This document shows, one piece after another, positions 1 through 8,996 of a stretch of 64,000 nucleotides of DNA. The stretch's first letter is position 1. Each line of letters starts with the position of its first letter. The stretch comes from Bog-473 sp963791455 (GTDB lineage Bacteria > Actinomycetota > Acidimicrobiia > Acidimicrobiales > RAAP-2), in the NCBI GenBank assembly GCA_963791455.1, contig CAWBSM010000002.1, forward strand, positions 124,001-188,000, written 5' to 3'. Under the pieces are notes generated by a model. The model worked only from the letters and a program-made list of their open reading frames with translations, ran no database searches and was not told the DNA's origin. A program made the position numbers and the translations under genes.

Positions 1-266
1 CCCATCCGAGGCCGGCTGTCGCGACCAATGCCATCTTCGGCGACGTCTGGGAGTGGACCTCGAGCGCGTATTCCCCGTACCCGGGTTTCCGGGCCGCCCC
101 CGGCGCCGTGGGCGAGTACAACGGCAAGTTCATGGTGAGCCAGTACGTGCTCCGCGGAGGATGTTGCGCCACGCCGGCGGGACACGTCCGCGCCACCTAC
201 CGCAACTTCTTCCCACCGGGGGCCCGTTGGTCCTTTGGCGGGGTTCGACTGGCCCGGGACCCCTGA
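1..266 (+). CDS. egtB: EgtB, C-terminal end (ergothioneine sulfoxide synthase), truncated by window edge
   Basis: Frame 3 is open from the window edge to a TGA at 264-266. It gives about 87 residues with the FGE-sulfatase-fold signature of EgtB: GDVWEWTSS near the start, then YVLRGGCCATP, VRATYRNFFPP and a final WSFGGVRLARD. In the family EgtB is an iron enzyme that joins cysteine (or gamma-glutamylcysteine) to trimethylhistidine, the central step of ergothioneine synthesis. Only the C-terminal part is visible, so the N-terminal DinB-like iron-binding half cannot be checked. The egtD start lies 3 bp downstream, so the two are almost certainly co-transcribed, and this context makes EgtB more likely than another FGE-fold protein. 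Confidence 0.88.
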   Translation, partial: HPRPAVATNAIFGDVWEWTSSAYSPYPGFRAAPGAVGEYNGKFMVSQYVLRGGCCATPAGHVRATYRNFFPPGARWSFGGVRLARDP

Positions 267-269
267 AAC

Positions 270-1241
270 GTGGCCTACACCATCGACGTCCATCTTTCGC
301 CTGATGAAGTCCGCAACCAGATGCGTGCGGACGCGCTGGCGGGGCTGCAAGGCACGGAGAAGTCGATCCCTCCCCTGTGGTTCTACGACGAGCGTGGAAG
401 CCGCCTGTTCGAGGTCATCACGCAACTCCCCGAGTACTACCCCACCCGCGCCGAACGTTCGCTCCTCGTGCGTCATGCCGCCTCCATCGCCGCGCTATCC
501 AAGGCCGATACCCTGGTGGAGCTCGGCGCGGGCGCCTGCGACAAGACGCGGGTGCTGCTCTCGGCGCTCGAGGACGCCGGCTTGCTCGCGAGGTACGTGC
601 CGTTCGACGTGAGCGACGAATTCCTCCGCGGCGCCGCGACCACGCTCTCCGAGGAGTTCGACAGGCTGGACATCCACCTGGTCATCGGCGACTTCCACCA
701 CCATCTCGCCGAGATCCCGACGGAGGGACGGCGGATGGTCGCCTTTCTCGGCGGGACCATCGGCAACCTGACCCCCGATCAGCGCGCCCGGTTCCTGTTC
801 GATCTCAACTGCACCATGTCGAGCGACGACTCGCTCCTCATCGGAACGGATCTGGTGAAGGACCCGACGCGGCTCGTGGCGGCCTACGACGACGCGGCCG
901 GCGTGACGGCGGAGTTCAACCGCAACGTCCTCCGTGTGCTCAACGAACAGCTGGGGGGCAACTTCGATCCGGGCCTTTTTCGGCACGTCGCGTTGTGGAA
1001 CGAGGACGAGCAGTGGATCGAGATGCGCCTGCGCGCCCAAGAGGCGACCGAAGTGTTGCTGACGGGAGTGGGCATCACCGTCCAGTTCGACGAGGGAGAA
1101 GACCTGCTCACCGAGATCAGCGCCAAGTTCACCCCTGAGCGAGTAGAGCAGGAGCTCACCCAGGCCGGTTTCGTGCTCGAAGGGATGTGGGGCGCGCAGG
1201 ACGGCGAGTTCCTCCTGACCTTGGCGCATCCGCTCTGCTGA
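270..1241 (+). CDS. egtD: EgtD, L-histidine N-alpha-methyltransferase
   Basis: 323 residues, the usual EgtD length. The enzyme trimethylates histidine to hercynine with three SAM, the first step of ergothioneine synthesis in the cytoplasm. Visible features are LFEVITQLPEYYPTR (residues 46-60, histidine-binding Tyr region), the SAM loop ELGAGACDKT (84-93), FLGGTIGN in the middle, and a C-terminal FTPERVEQELTQAGF region. The start is GTG at 270, 3 bp after the egtB stop, which implies translational coupling. Neither egtA nor egtC is visible; they would lie upstream of the window or be absent. Very confident. Confidence 0.95.
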   Translation: MAYTIDVHLSPDEVRNQMRADALAGLQGTEKSIPPLWFYDERGSRLFEVITQLPEYYPTRAERSLLVRHAASIAALSKADTLVELGAGACDKTRVLLSALEDAGLLARYVPFDVSDEFLRGAATTLSEEFDRLDIHLVIGDFHHHLAEIPTEGRRMVAFLGGTIGNLTPDQRARFLFDLNCTMSSDDSLLIGTDLVKDPTRLVAAYDDAAGVTAEFNRNVLRVLNEQLGGNFDPGLFRHVALWNEDEQWIEMRLRAQEATEVLLTGVGITVQFDEGEDLLTEISAKFTPERVEQELTQAGFVLEGMWGAQDGEFLLTLAHPLC

Positions 1242-1271
1242 GCGCGCCCGGCCTCTGAGCGACGCCCGGCC

Positions 1272-4076
1272 TCAACCGACGCGCTCGGGTACTCCCGTCA
1301 CCACCATTTCGTTCTGAGTGCGCGCGGTCCGTTGGCGCGTCCGCGCTGACCGGCGGCGAACGAGCCACACACCGAGCAGGACCGCCAGGAGCGCACTCGC
1401 GCCCAGGCTGAGAACGCTCGCCACCAGCAAGTGGGGCGGCCGGTAGCGGAAGGTCACCAGATCGTCTCCCGCCGGAATCTGGACGCGCTGGACCAGATCG
1501 AAGGAGCCGACCGGGATGGCCACGGCCACCCCGCCGTTGACTGAAACGGTCGCGGTCCAGCCCGAATCCCAGGCGACAGACCGAATCACGCTCGCCGGCG
1601 CCGGCGCGTCGACTTTGACGGTCTCGGACTTCGTGGCGCTCGAGACAACTACCACGGGCAGCTTCCGGCCCCCGGCCGTAGCGGCCGAGATGGGCGTGGG
1701 CGGCCGCCTGGCCGTGAAAACCGTGTAGCCCTGCGAGAAGCCGGCCTGCCGCCAGGGACCCGGGACCAGCGCGGCTGACAGCGAGCCACCCAGCTCGTAC
1801 GGGTGGCCTAGGACGGAGAGCACCGCCCGTTGCGCCGGGAGCGACCCGAACACCTGCACCGACAGGCCCACCGATGCGCCGCCCTGGAGTCGCCCCGTCA
1901 CCCGGGTCGCGCCATGGGCCACCGGGACCACGGCGCCCCAACGGGTCGATCCGTCGGCCGACAGGGTCCCGAAGCGCACGAACGTGCCCGAACCCGCCGG
2001 GTGGCCGAGCAGCAGTGTCGCTGCGTCGGGCGTGAGGGACTCGCCGAAGAACCACGACGCGGTCTGCCCCGTCCGCAGTGGCGGACGGGGCCCGGGGTAG
2101 AAGGGGTAGGCCGTCGCATTGAAGTTGGCCCCGTAACCCCTGGGGAGCACGGGATCTGCTCCGAAATGCTCGGACACCTGTGGCAGGTCACCGATGGACC
2201 GAGGCATGTATTGGAGTGGGACCAAAAAGTATTCCGGCACCGTCACGACCTCTTGGAGGTCCAGACGATCCAGGGTTCCCGAGGTGAGTTGGCCGATATC
2301 GAGGTCGTCCTCCTCGTGGGTATGAGTGACCGACTCGTAGCTGCCGTTGACGATCGATGCGTAACCCGACACCGAAGGCAGCTTGGGGATGATGTTGAGG
2401 TCGGGCACGCCTTGAGGGCTCCAGGGATAGCTCGAGTACGTCTGGGGGTCGTAGTTGACCATCCGACCACCTGGTACCAGGTGCGCGGCCATCAGCTGCT
2501 CGACGGGAGTGGTCCCAGCCAAAAGGTCGTTCCCCGGCGTCTGCGTGAGCTGGCTCGTGAGCGCCACCAAGCCAAGATCGACGGCGACGAAGACGGCGGC
2601 CAACCGTGCCCACGGAACGTTCCCCACTCGCGGTCGGATCCAGACCAGTCCCGCCGCGACGGCGCAGAACACAAGTGCATAGACCGTTGCCTCGCGGACA
2701 GTTCCGACGACGTAGACGTTCGCGGTCACCCCGGCGAAAACGTGGAGAAGAGAGCCTGGTGCCGCGAGAGCCCAGATGGCCAAAGCCGCCGTGAGACCGA
2801 AGGGCACAAGACCCATGACCCGGTCGTAGCGTGTCATCGGGTCGCGGACGCGTGGCGTGTCCGTGCGATCGATCCAGCCGGCGAAAAGAACACAGATGGC
2901 CGTGGCCACGGTGATCATGTTGCGGCTCTGCAGGCGCTGGTGGCCGTAGAGCGGCAGGCTGTTGAACAGGTGCTCCAAAGGTGTGTTCGAGCCGAGGGCG
3001 AGGAGAAAACCGAAAAGCCCGACCACGTACCAAGTGAGCCGGTCGCGCGGCGGAAGCCGGCTCGGCCACCGCGGATGCACCAGGGTGATCAAGGCGATAA
3101 GCGGCAGCACGCCGAGGTAGATGCCGACCTCGGGCAGGTTGTACTGACTGAAGAACTGCGACTCGCCGAGATGCCCGTACCCGCCGTCGAGGTACGGGAC
3201 GAGCGCCAGAATGCTGAAAGGTGTCGGGAAGCTTCCGGCCGCTGCAAACACGCCACTTCCACGCTGCGAGCTTCGGATGGCCTCGAGACCCGGCAACCAT
3301 TGGATGGCTGCCAGTGACAGGGCGAGCGCCGCCCCGGCCGCACCCCTCGAGACCACTCGCCACCAGCGCTCCCGATTCAGCCCGGCCGACATGACCGCAA
3401 ACACGATGACGAGCAGTCCTTCATCGAGCATCGCCTCGGGCGCGCCGGCCAGGATCACGGTGGCGTAGGCGATCCCGAACACGATCGACCAGCGCCACCT
3501 CCCGTCGCGGACGATATGCAGCACCGACAACAGCAGCCACGGGATGGCCACGAAACCCTCGGTCATGTCGACGTGGTTCACCTGACTGAGCACAGGCCCG
3601 GCGAAGGCAAAGGTGGCGGCACCCAAGATGCAGGCCGCGGTCGAAAGCGCCAGGGCCCGAAGGAAGACGTACATCCCGATCGCGATCGCCGAGAAGAGAA
3701 GGATCTCGGTGGCGAGCCAGGCGGCCCGATCCGGCAAGATCACGAAGAGGCCGATCAGGGGGTAAAACGCCCCCGCGTTGAAATCCGCCATGAGGGGCGT
3801 GCCACTGAAGATGTACTGGTTCCAAAACGGCAGCTGGCCGTGGCGGTACATGGAGCCGACCAGGACGCGGAGCGGGTAGTTCTGCTGCAGGTTGTCCCCG
3901 GTGATGAGGAGTCGTCCGCCGATGAGGTCCGGCAGCAAAAAGGCGATGGTCGGGATGGCGATCAGCACGAGATACGGCCACAAGGGTCCGATGTGTGCTC
4001 GTAATCGGTTCACTAGCGAGGAGCTGCCTTCCGGGGTACCTGTACGTGCGCCCTCCGCCCGGGGACGGCGCGGCAC
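1272..4076 (-). CDS. YfhO-like polytopic membrane protein (GT-C-type fold)
   Basis: 934 residues. A cytoplasmic N-terminus precedes a long run of hydrophobic segments (from about residue 32 to 530), a roughly 300-residue extracytoplasmic part with beta-rich sequence, and a last membrane segment near residue 895 (VLSLGASALLAVLLGVWLV). The first loop has GDNLQQNYPLRV and PFWNQYIFSGTPLMADF, typical of YfhO/GT-C proteins in which an acidic loop binds the polyprenyl-linked sugar donor. Known members are involved in glycosylation of envelope polymers; the substrate cannot be read here. The start is GTG without a clear ribosome binding site. It converges on egtD, with 30 bp between them, and lies downstream of the sulfoquinovose gene, which fits an envelope or glycolipid context. 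Confidence 0.72.
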   Translation of the reverse strand: MPRRPRAEGARTGTPEGSSSLVNRLRAHIGPLWPYLVLIAIPTIAFLLPDLIGGRLLITGDNLQQNYPLRVLVGSMYRHGQLPFWNQYIFSGTPLMADFNAGAFYPLIGLFVILPDRAAWLATEILLFSAIAIGMYVFLRALALSTAACILGAATFAFAGPVLSQVNHVDMTEGFVAIPWLLLSVLHIVRDGRWRWSIVFGIAYATVILAGAPEAMLDEGLLVIVFAVMSAGLNRERWWRVVSRGAAGAALALSLAAIQWLPGLEAIRSSQRGSGVFAAAGSFPTPFSILALVPYLDGGYGHLGESQFFSQYNLPEVGIYLGVLPLIALITLVHPRWPSRLPPRDRLTWYVVGLFGFLLALGSNTPLEHLFNSLPLYGHQRLQSRNMITVATAICVLFAGWIDRTDTPRVRDPMTRYDRVMGLVPFGLTAALAIWALAAPGSLLHVFAGVTANVYVVGTVREATVYALVFCAVAAGLVWIRPRVGNVPWARLAAVFVAVDLGLVALTSQLTQTPGNDLLAGTTPVEQLMAAHLVPGGRMVNYDPQTYSSYPWSPQGVPDLNIIPKLPSVSGYASIVNGSYESVTHTHEEDDLDIGQLTSGTLDRLDLQEVVTVPEYFLVPLQYMPRSIGDLPQVSEHFGADPVLPRGYGANFNATAYPFYPGPRPPLRTGQTASWFFGESLTPDAATLLLGHPAGSGTFVRFGTLSADGSTRWGAVVPVAHGATRVTGRLQGGASVGLSVQVFGSLPAQRAVLSVLGHPYELGGSLSAALVPGPWRQAGFSQGYTVFTARRPPTPISAATAGGRKLPVVVVSSATKSETVKVDAPAPASVIRSVAWDSGWTATVSVNGGVAVAIPVGSFDLVQRVQIPAGDDLVTFRYRPPHLLVASVLSLGASALLAVLLGVWLVRRRSARTRQRTARTQNEMVVTGVPERVG

Positions 4077-4121
4077 AATCGGCGAAAGTTAGTCCCCCAC
4101 TCTGAGAATGACCTCAGAGGG

Positions 4122-5327
4122 TCACCGCTGATGCTTCGCGGGAGATTCCTCGGCCCGTGGCCTTCCCGTGCGGGTGATGTTGCTGGACGTCGACCGCCAC
4201 AACACCTTCGGTTGGAGGGCGGCCCGCTCGAGCCGGCCGATGTTGGCACGGGCGATGGACAAAAGATCGGCCAGCAACTCGTCTCCGAGGAGGAACGGCA
4301 AGAGACCGAGCTCGAGCAACTTGGTGTGTGCCGCCCGATAGTAGTGCTCCTCCAGCTCCACCCTCGGGTCATCCAGGTGCACAATCTCCGCGCCGCCGAC
4401 GGCGTCGGACACCTTCCGCGCCAACTCGCCGACCGAGAACGACTCGGTGAATTGGTTGAACACACGAAACTCGCCCGGCTGGGCGGGGTTCCTGATGGCC
4501 AGCTCGACGCACGCCAACGTGTCGCGTATGTCGAGAAAACCCCTCGTCTGCCCACCACTGCCGTAGACAGTCAGTGGCTCGCCGGCCGCGGCCTGAATCA
4601 CGAATCGGTTCAGCACGGTGCCGAAGACGGCGTCGTAGTCGAAGCGGGTTGCCAGGTCGGGGTGCAGGGTGGTCTCAGGGGTCGACTGTCCGTAGACCAC
4701 TCCTTGGTTGAGGTCGGTCGAGCGGAGGCCCCAGGCCCGGCAGCAGAAGGCGATGTTGTGGCTGTCGTGGACCTTGGACAGATGGTAGAAGCTGCCCGGC
4801 TGTTTGGGGAAGGGCAGGACGTCCGTGCGTCCGCGATGGGTGATCTCGATGTAGCCCTCTTCGATGTCGATGTTGGGGGTGCCGTACTCCCCCATGGTCC
4901 CCAGCTTCACCAAGTGGATCGACGGGTCGACGTCCGCGATGGCATAGAGCAGATTCAGCGTCCCCACCACGTTGTTGACCTGTGTGTACACCGCGTGTTT
5001 GCGGTCGACCATGGAGTAAGGGGCGCTGCGTTGCTCGGCGAAGTGGACGATGGCCTCTGGCTTGAAGCTGCCCACCATGTCGTAGACGAATTCCTCTTCG
5101 GTGAGATCGCCGATGAAGACCTCGAGACGATTGCCCGAGACTTGCTCCCAGCAGTCGACGCGCCGGTGCAACAAGGCGATGGGAACCAGCGAGTCCACCC
5201 CCATTTCCAGGTCGTAGCCCCGGCGGGCGAAGTTGTCAGCGACCCCCACCTCGTAGCCCGCCCTCGAGAGATGCAGTGCCGTTGGCCATCCCAGATATCC
5301 GTCGCCCCCCAGCACCAGCACTCGCAT
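4122..5327 (-). CDS. UDP-sulfoquinovose synthase (SQD1-like NAD-dependent epimerase family)
   Basis: 401 residues from the ATG at 5327, chosen because GGAAGGT sits 5 nt upstream and the Rossmann motif GGDGYLG begins at residue 6. SQD1 makes UDP-sulfoquinovose from UDP-glucose and sulfite, for sulfolipid headgroups or sulfated glycans. Family marks include ADNFARRGYDLEMG near the N-terminus (SQD1-specific insertion), HFAEQRSAPYSMVD, LVKLGTMGEYG, the catalytic YHLSK pair and NQGVVYG. The product could serve a sulfolipid or an extracellular sulfoglycan; the sulfolipid transferase SqdX is not in the window. It is transcribed away from the MptB-like gene with about 220 bp between them. Confidence 0.9.
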   Translation of the reverse strand: MRVLVLGGDGYLGWPTALHLSRAGYEVGVADNFARRGYDLEMGVDSLVPIALLHRRVDCWEQVSGNRLEVFIGDLTEEEFVYDMVGSFKPEAIVHFAEQRSAPYSMVDRKHAVYTQVNNVVGTLNLLYAIADVDPSIHLVKLGTMGEYGTPNIDIEEGYIEITHRGRTDVLPFPKQPGSFYHLSKVHDSHNIAFCCRAWGLRSTDLNQGVVYGQSTPETTLHPDLATRFDYDAVFGTVLNRFVIQAAAGEPLTVYGSGGQTRGFLDIRDTLACVELAIRNPAQPGEFRVFNQFTESFSVGELARKVSDAVGGAEIVHLDDPRVELEEHYYRAAHTKLLELGLLPFLLGDELLADLLSIARANIGRLERAALQPKVLWRSTSSNITRTGRPRAEESPAKHQR

Positions 5328-5546
5328 CTGACACCTTCCGTTCCGTGATTCCGTTCCGTGACAGCCAGATTTCACCTGCGTGACAACCAGAGTCTTCCCG
5401 TGTAGGCTGGGACCAGCCTGAGAATCCTATTAGGGAAGGTTTCGCCCTCTCCAAATCGGCTACAGGCGTGACAGAATCACTGCAGTTCGATGAAGATTTT
5501 GTCCTCCGCGGTCGCTCACCGCGTGCAGGGAGGTAAGGAATCCCCG

Positions 5547-7166
5547 ATGGAGCTGGCGTTCAAGAGCGCTGCCACCCCCTCGACGACACTGCCGGACACC
5601 ACCGAGGCCGTTGCGGCCGCATCATCCGCGCCGCGGCTGAGTCTGGTGCGTACCGCGCTGCTGGGGCTCGTTGGCACGACGGCAATCGTGGTTGGTTCCG
5701 TCCTGGGAGGCCCGGCGTTCGAGACCCACCTCCCCGGCGCGTGGTTCTTCGGGATGCCCGGGGGGCTCTTCGGCTCGATCGGCACCAACGACTCGTTGCC
5801 GCCGGTCGCCGCACTTGCGCTCGTCTTTGGGGGGCTCATTCTCCTCACCCGCGTCTGGTTCGGGTTTCTCGGTCACCTCAACCGCCACCACGGCTTCCCG
5901 GTCAAGCGCGTCGTTCTCGTGGTGGTGATCTGGGCCGTGCCGCTCCTCCTCGCTCCACCGCTGTTCAGCCGGGACGTCTACACCTACGCCGCCCAGGGCG
6001 AGATGATGAGCCACCACATCAACCCGTACGCCTACGGGCCCGAGGTCCTGGGGGCGACCCCGTTCAACCAAATGGCCGACGCGGTGTGGTCGGGGACCGA
6101 ATCGCCCTATGGTCCCACCTTCTTGTCGGCCGACGGGGTGCTCGACCAGGCGTCGGGCCATCAGATCCTCGCCGACCTGGTCCTGCTCCGCCTGCTCGAG
6201 GTCGCGGGTATCGCGTTGATGGTGGCGGCCACGCCAACCCTCGCCCGCTCACTCAAACGCGATCCGGCACACGCCGTGTTGTTGGGCGCCGGATCACCCC
6301 TTGTGCTGCTGTCGTTGGTCGCGGGGGCACACAACGACGCCTTGATGATCGGACTCCTGATGGCCGGGCTGGCCGTCGCCAAACGTTTCGGCACCGTGCC
6401 CGGAGTCATCCTGTGTGCGCTCGCCATGGGGGTGAAGTCACCGGCCGCTCTCGGCGTTCTCTTCCTCGGATGGGTCTGGGCCGGCCCAGGCGCGTCCACC
6501 CGCCGCCGCATCGGGCACTCCGTGGGAGCCGGACTGATCGCGTTGGCCACGATCGAGGTGATGGCGGTCGTATCGGGCACCGGCTGGGGCTGGGTGCGCA
6601 CGACGACCACGGCCGACGCATCCTTCACTGGCGTCACACCGGTGAACGTGTTGGCGCGGTCGGTCTCCATCCTCAGCCATGCACTGCAGGTACCCGTCAC
6701 CACCATGGACGTGCGGCCTGTGTTCAGCGTGCTCGGGCTGCTCATTGCCGCCTATGTCGGATATCGCCTCTTGCTCCGTTCGCCCGAGGACGGGGTCGTT
6801 CGCTGTCTGGGCCTGACCCTGTTGGTCCTCGCGCTGCTCGGGCCCATCGTGTGGGCCTGGTACGTGACATGGGGTGTCGTGGTGTTGGCCCCTGCGGCAG
6901 CAGGCCGGCTGCGCACCGTCCTCGTCGTCATCAGCACGTTCTGGGCCTTTGCAGGGATGACGGCCGTCCACGGCATCTACGTGCGGATGCTCCATACGTT
7001 CGTCCTCACCGACCTGCTGCTGATTGCCATGCTCTTGGCCACGGCGATCATGCCGCTGGGGCAATTCACGACAGGAAGTGGTCGGGCTCGACTCCCCCGC
7101 CTCACCCCGGGGCCGGGGATGCTGGCGGGCGCAGGCACCGGCCCCAGCGCTAGCGCCACCACCTGA
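5547..7166 (+). CDS. MptB-like alpha-1,6-mannosyltransferase (polyprenol-phosphomannose dependent)
   Basis: 539 residues from the ATG at 5547. GGGAGGT at 5528-5534 decides this start over an in-frame ATG 57 bp upstream. A soluble N-terminus of about 35 residues is followed by a dozen or so hydrophobic segments. The loop with LFSRDVYTYAAQGEMM and SPYGPTFLS is diagnostic of the MptA/MptB GT-C group, whose acidic loop binds polyprenyl-phosphomannose. In mycobacteria and corynebacteria these enzymes elongate the mannan core of lipomannan and lipoarabinomannan at the outer membrane face. The sugar specificity is inferred from the family. It stands alone on the plus strand. Confidence 0.82.
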   Translation: MELAFKSAATPSTTLPDTTEAVAAASSAPRLSLVRTALLGLVGTTAIVVGSVLGGPAFETHLPGAWFFGMPGGLFGSIGTNDSLPPVAALALVFGGLILLTRVWFGFLGHLNRHHGFPVKRVVLVVVIWAVPLLLAPPLFSRDVYTYAAQGEMMSHHINPYAYGPEVLGATPFNQMADAVWSGTESPYGPTFLSADGVLDQASGHQILADLVLLRLLEVAGIALMVAATPTLARSLKRDPAHAVLLGAGSPLVLLSLVAGAHNDALMIGLLMAGLAVAKRFGTVPGVILCALAMGVKSPAALGVLFLGWVWAGPGASTRRRIGHSVGAGLIALATIEVMAVVSGTGWGWVRTTTTADASFTGVTPVNVLARSVSILSHALQVPVTTMDVRPVFSVLGLLIAAYVGYRLLLRSPEDGVVRCLGLTLLVLALLGPIVWAWYVTWGVVVLAPAAAGRLRTVLVVISTFWAFAGMTAVHGIYVRMLHTFVLTDLLLIAMLLATAIMPLGQFTTGSGRARLPRLTPGPGMLAGAGTGPSASATT

Positions 7167-7467
7167 TCCCGACGTCCCTCACGAGCCGGGGACACGGTCA
7201 GTTCACTCGGCAAGATCGAAGGCGGCGACGAGGTGCGTCGCACGGAGGCGCGCCACCATCTCGCCCGGGACACCGTTACGTCGGCCGAATTCCTCGGCGC
7301 GCGCAGCGCCCATGCAGCACCCACCGATCCGGGCCGCCCAGCGGCGCGCACAGTGGCCAGCTTTCAAGGGCGCGGCGGTGGCGCCGACAGGAACGCCCGC
7401 GCCTGCTGCTCGCTCGTGGGAGCGGAAGGCAACGGTCGTCCCGGGCCGCCTTCACCGGGTCAGGCCC
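7167..7467 (+). other. Intergenic, 301 bp, no supported gene
   Basis: GC-rich DNA between the mannosyltransferase stop and the end of the NTF2-like gene. One minus-strand frame stays open for more than 60 codons and ends at 7203-7205 (reading ...VARLRATHLVAAFDLAE), and it contains a GGCC stretch. It has no ribosome binding site, and I cannot match it to a family, so it may be a gene remnant or chance. No hairpin with a clear stem was seen. Confidence 0.3.
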
Positions 7468-7932
7468 TCATGCCGGCGTGCCGCCGTTGGCGGCGTACGA
7501 CTCCGTCCACGCTGCCAACATCGGCCCGAAAGCGGCGGGGTTGTACGCATCCTCTTCGTAGGAGAATCTCATGTCACCGGCGTAGTGCAGCACCGTGATG
7601 TTGTGCGCTTCGTGAACGGAGCCGTCGCCAGGATCCTTCATACGGTTCTCGATCCGACAGACCCACCACCCCCGATCCTCGTCACACACACACCACGTGT
7701 GGGGGAACGACGTCATGGCCCGGTTGGGCCACTCCGCCATGAGGGGTGCGATCCACGCGTAGATTTCCTCGCGCCCGTGGAAGGTGCCGAAGTGGTGCTC
7801 CAGGTACTCGGCGTCCTCGGTGAACAAGTCGGCCCAGTCGCGCCACTCACCGTTAGCGGCGCACCGGCTGGCCGTCTCCATGTAGTTCTGGTGAGCCCGC
7901 TCCAGTTCGTCCCGGCTCCACTTTTGCGTCAT
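7468..7932 (-). CDS. SnoaL/NTF2-like protein
   Basis: 154 residues. The ATG at 7932 overlaps the upstream stop as ATGA (7929-7932), so this start is favoured over an ATG 15 bp earlier. The cone-shaped NTF2 fold is suggested by the N-terminal helix with LERAHQNYMETASRCAANGEW, then LFTEDAEYLEHHFGTFHGREEIYAWI and a central beta sheet with WWVCRIENRM. Such proteins are small-molecule isomerases, cyclases, dehydratases or ligand-binding subunits; the reaction cannot be assigned. It is the last gene of a minus-strand run SDR, broken SDR, EthD-like, NTF2-like, so it probably acts in the same pathway. Confidence 0.75.
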   Translation of the reverse strand: MTQKWSRDELERAHQNYMETASRCAANGEWRDWADLFTEDAEYLEHHFGTFHGREEIYAWIAPLMAEWPNRAMTSFPHTWCVCDEDRGWWVCRIENRMKDPGDGSVHEAHNITVLHYAGDMRFSYEEDAYNPAAFGPMLAAWTESYAANGGTPA

Positions 7933-8651
7933 GACTTCAGTATCCATTCACTCATGGTGACACTGCGCAAGGTGCTGAGGTCGACGAAGGCAGTGATCTC
8001 GTCGATCATCTGGGTGACGTGGGCGTTCATGCGGTCGGGATCCCCGTCCGCACAGTAGAACAGCATGGGATCCGTGACGTGCTCTCGGGAAGGCCACGCC
8101 TCCTCCACGATGCCCGCCAGCGGCGGGGCTCCGTCGGTGATCCCACGGAAGACTGCGTTGCGGACATAGCGGGTACGGGGCTGGATCGCCTCGGTGATCG
8201 GCGAGATTCGGGTGTGCCACCGGCTGATCCACTCGTCAAATGTCTGCTCGGGATGCTGCTGCAGGAGGGCCACGGTGAGCACACCGGGTGAACGTCGGCC
8301 GTCCGGCCAGTCTCGTGGGCCCGACCACCGGTTGCCCCCGTAGTCACGGTAGAGGGACTCGACGACCGAATACCCGTCCAGGCGCTCCGTGACGGCCGCG
8401 AGCGCCTCCTCGAACGGCGTGCGGTAGTCGACGGCCTCCAGCCAGACCGAGACCAGTGCGTGCAGCGGCGTCTCGCCTTCGGGGGTGGGCACCGGAGCCG
8501 GGATGTCGCTCTCGGGATCCCACACGTCGATGGTGAGCCGCAGCGGATCGAGGGCAAGCAGCTCCGCTGCGACCCGCCCGAGCACCACGTTCGCCACCTC
8601 GGCTCGGTTGCTCGCCGCCCCGAAGCGAGCGAGGTACATCAGCTTCTCCAC
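7929..8651 (-). CDS. EthD-like dimeric alpha/beta-barrel protein
   Basis: 240 residues. The GTG at 8651 is supported by GGAGGAGG 5 nt upstream. The sequence has two halves that each look like a ferredoxin-like dimeric barrel: the first with VWDPESD and VVESLYRDYGG, the second beginning SPGVLTVALLQQHPEQTFDEWISRWHT, which is the EthD pattern. EthD-family proteins accompany catabolic oxidoreductases and act as small isomerases or decarboxylases, or have unknown roles. Its stop overlaps the NTF2-like start, and a deleted SDR lies directly upstream. Function beyond fold is not assignable. Confidence 0.68.
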   Translation of the reverse strand: MEKLMYLARFGAASNRAEVANVVLGRVAAELLALDPLRLTIDVWDPESDIPAPVPTPEGETPLHALVSVWLEAVDYRTPFEEALAAVTERLDGYSVVESLYRDYGGNRWSGPRDWPDGRRSPGVLTVALLQQHPEQTFDEWISRWHTRISPITEAIQPRTRYVRNAVFRGITDGAPPLAGIVEEAWPSREHVTDPMLFYCADGDPDRMNAHVTQMIDEITAFVDLSTLRSVTMSEWILKS

Positions 8652-8664
8652 GACACCTCCTCCT

Positions 8665-8995
8665 TCACCAGGTCAGCCCCAGCGCTTCGCGCATCGTGGC
8701 CTCGAAATCCGCATCAGGAAGCTTCCGCCGCAGCTCGAGCACCATGGTGGCGTCCCTCCCCATTTCCACCCGCAACCGGTGTTGCAGGATCCTCGAGCGA
8801 TCGACCGGCTTCTCTCACGGCGGAGCGGACGGACGCGGTGTCGCTCACGTCGAGCGGCAAGATCTGTGTCGCCGGCAGCCCGGACAGCACGCTCACTTTC
8901 CTAGCCGTTGCGACGACGTCGTGGTCTCGGTCGGCCAGCGCCGTGACGGTGGCGCGGCCGATGGCGCGGCCGGCGCCGGCGACGAGGAGGCGCAC
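8665..8995 (-). pseudogene. Internally deleted short-chain dehydrogenase
   Basis: A GTG at 8995, one base after the upstream SDR stop, opens a typical SDR N-terminus: VAGAGRAIGRA (nucleotide-binding Gly motif), then DHDVVATARK and PLDVSDTASVRSAVREAG, about 53 residues. That frame then loses sense. In the next frame, starting near 8790, a classical SDR C-terminus appears (LRVEMGRDAT, then DADFEATMREALGLTW) and ends at the TGA at 8665-8667. The central part with NNAG, Ser and YxxxK is missing, perhaps 130-170 residues. The two ends together encode about 93 residues without an active site. The join does not look like a sequencing error because a whole domain is gone. Confidence 0.75.
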
Positions 8996-8996
8996 C

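Noticed and set aside
1830..3317. Long plus-strand frame of 495 codons opposite the YfhO-like gene
   Set aside because: It is the complement of a clear membrane protein, lacks a ribosome binding site and any motif, and is rich in Arg, His and Gln as expected for an antisense frame.
4131..5348. 405-codon plus-strand frame opposite the sulfoquinovose synthase
   Set aside because: The minus strand carries the full SQD1 signature; the plus frame has no family features.
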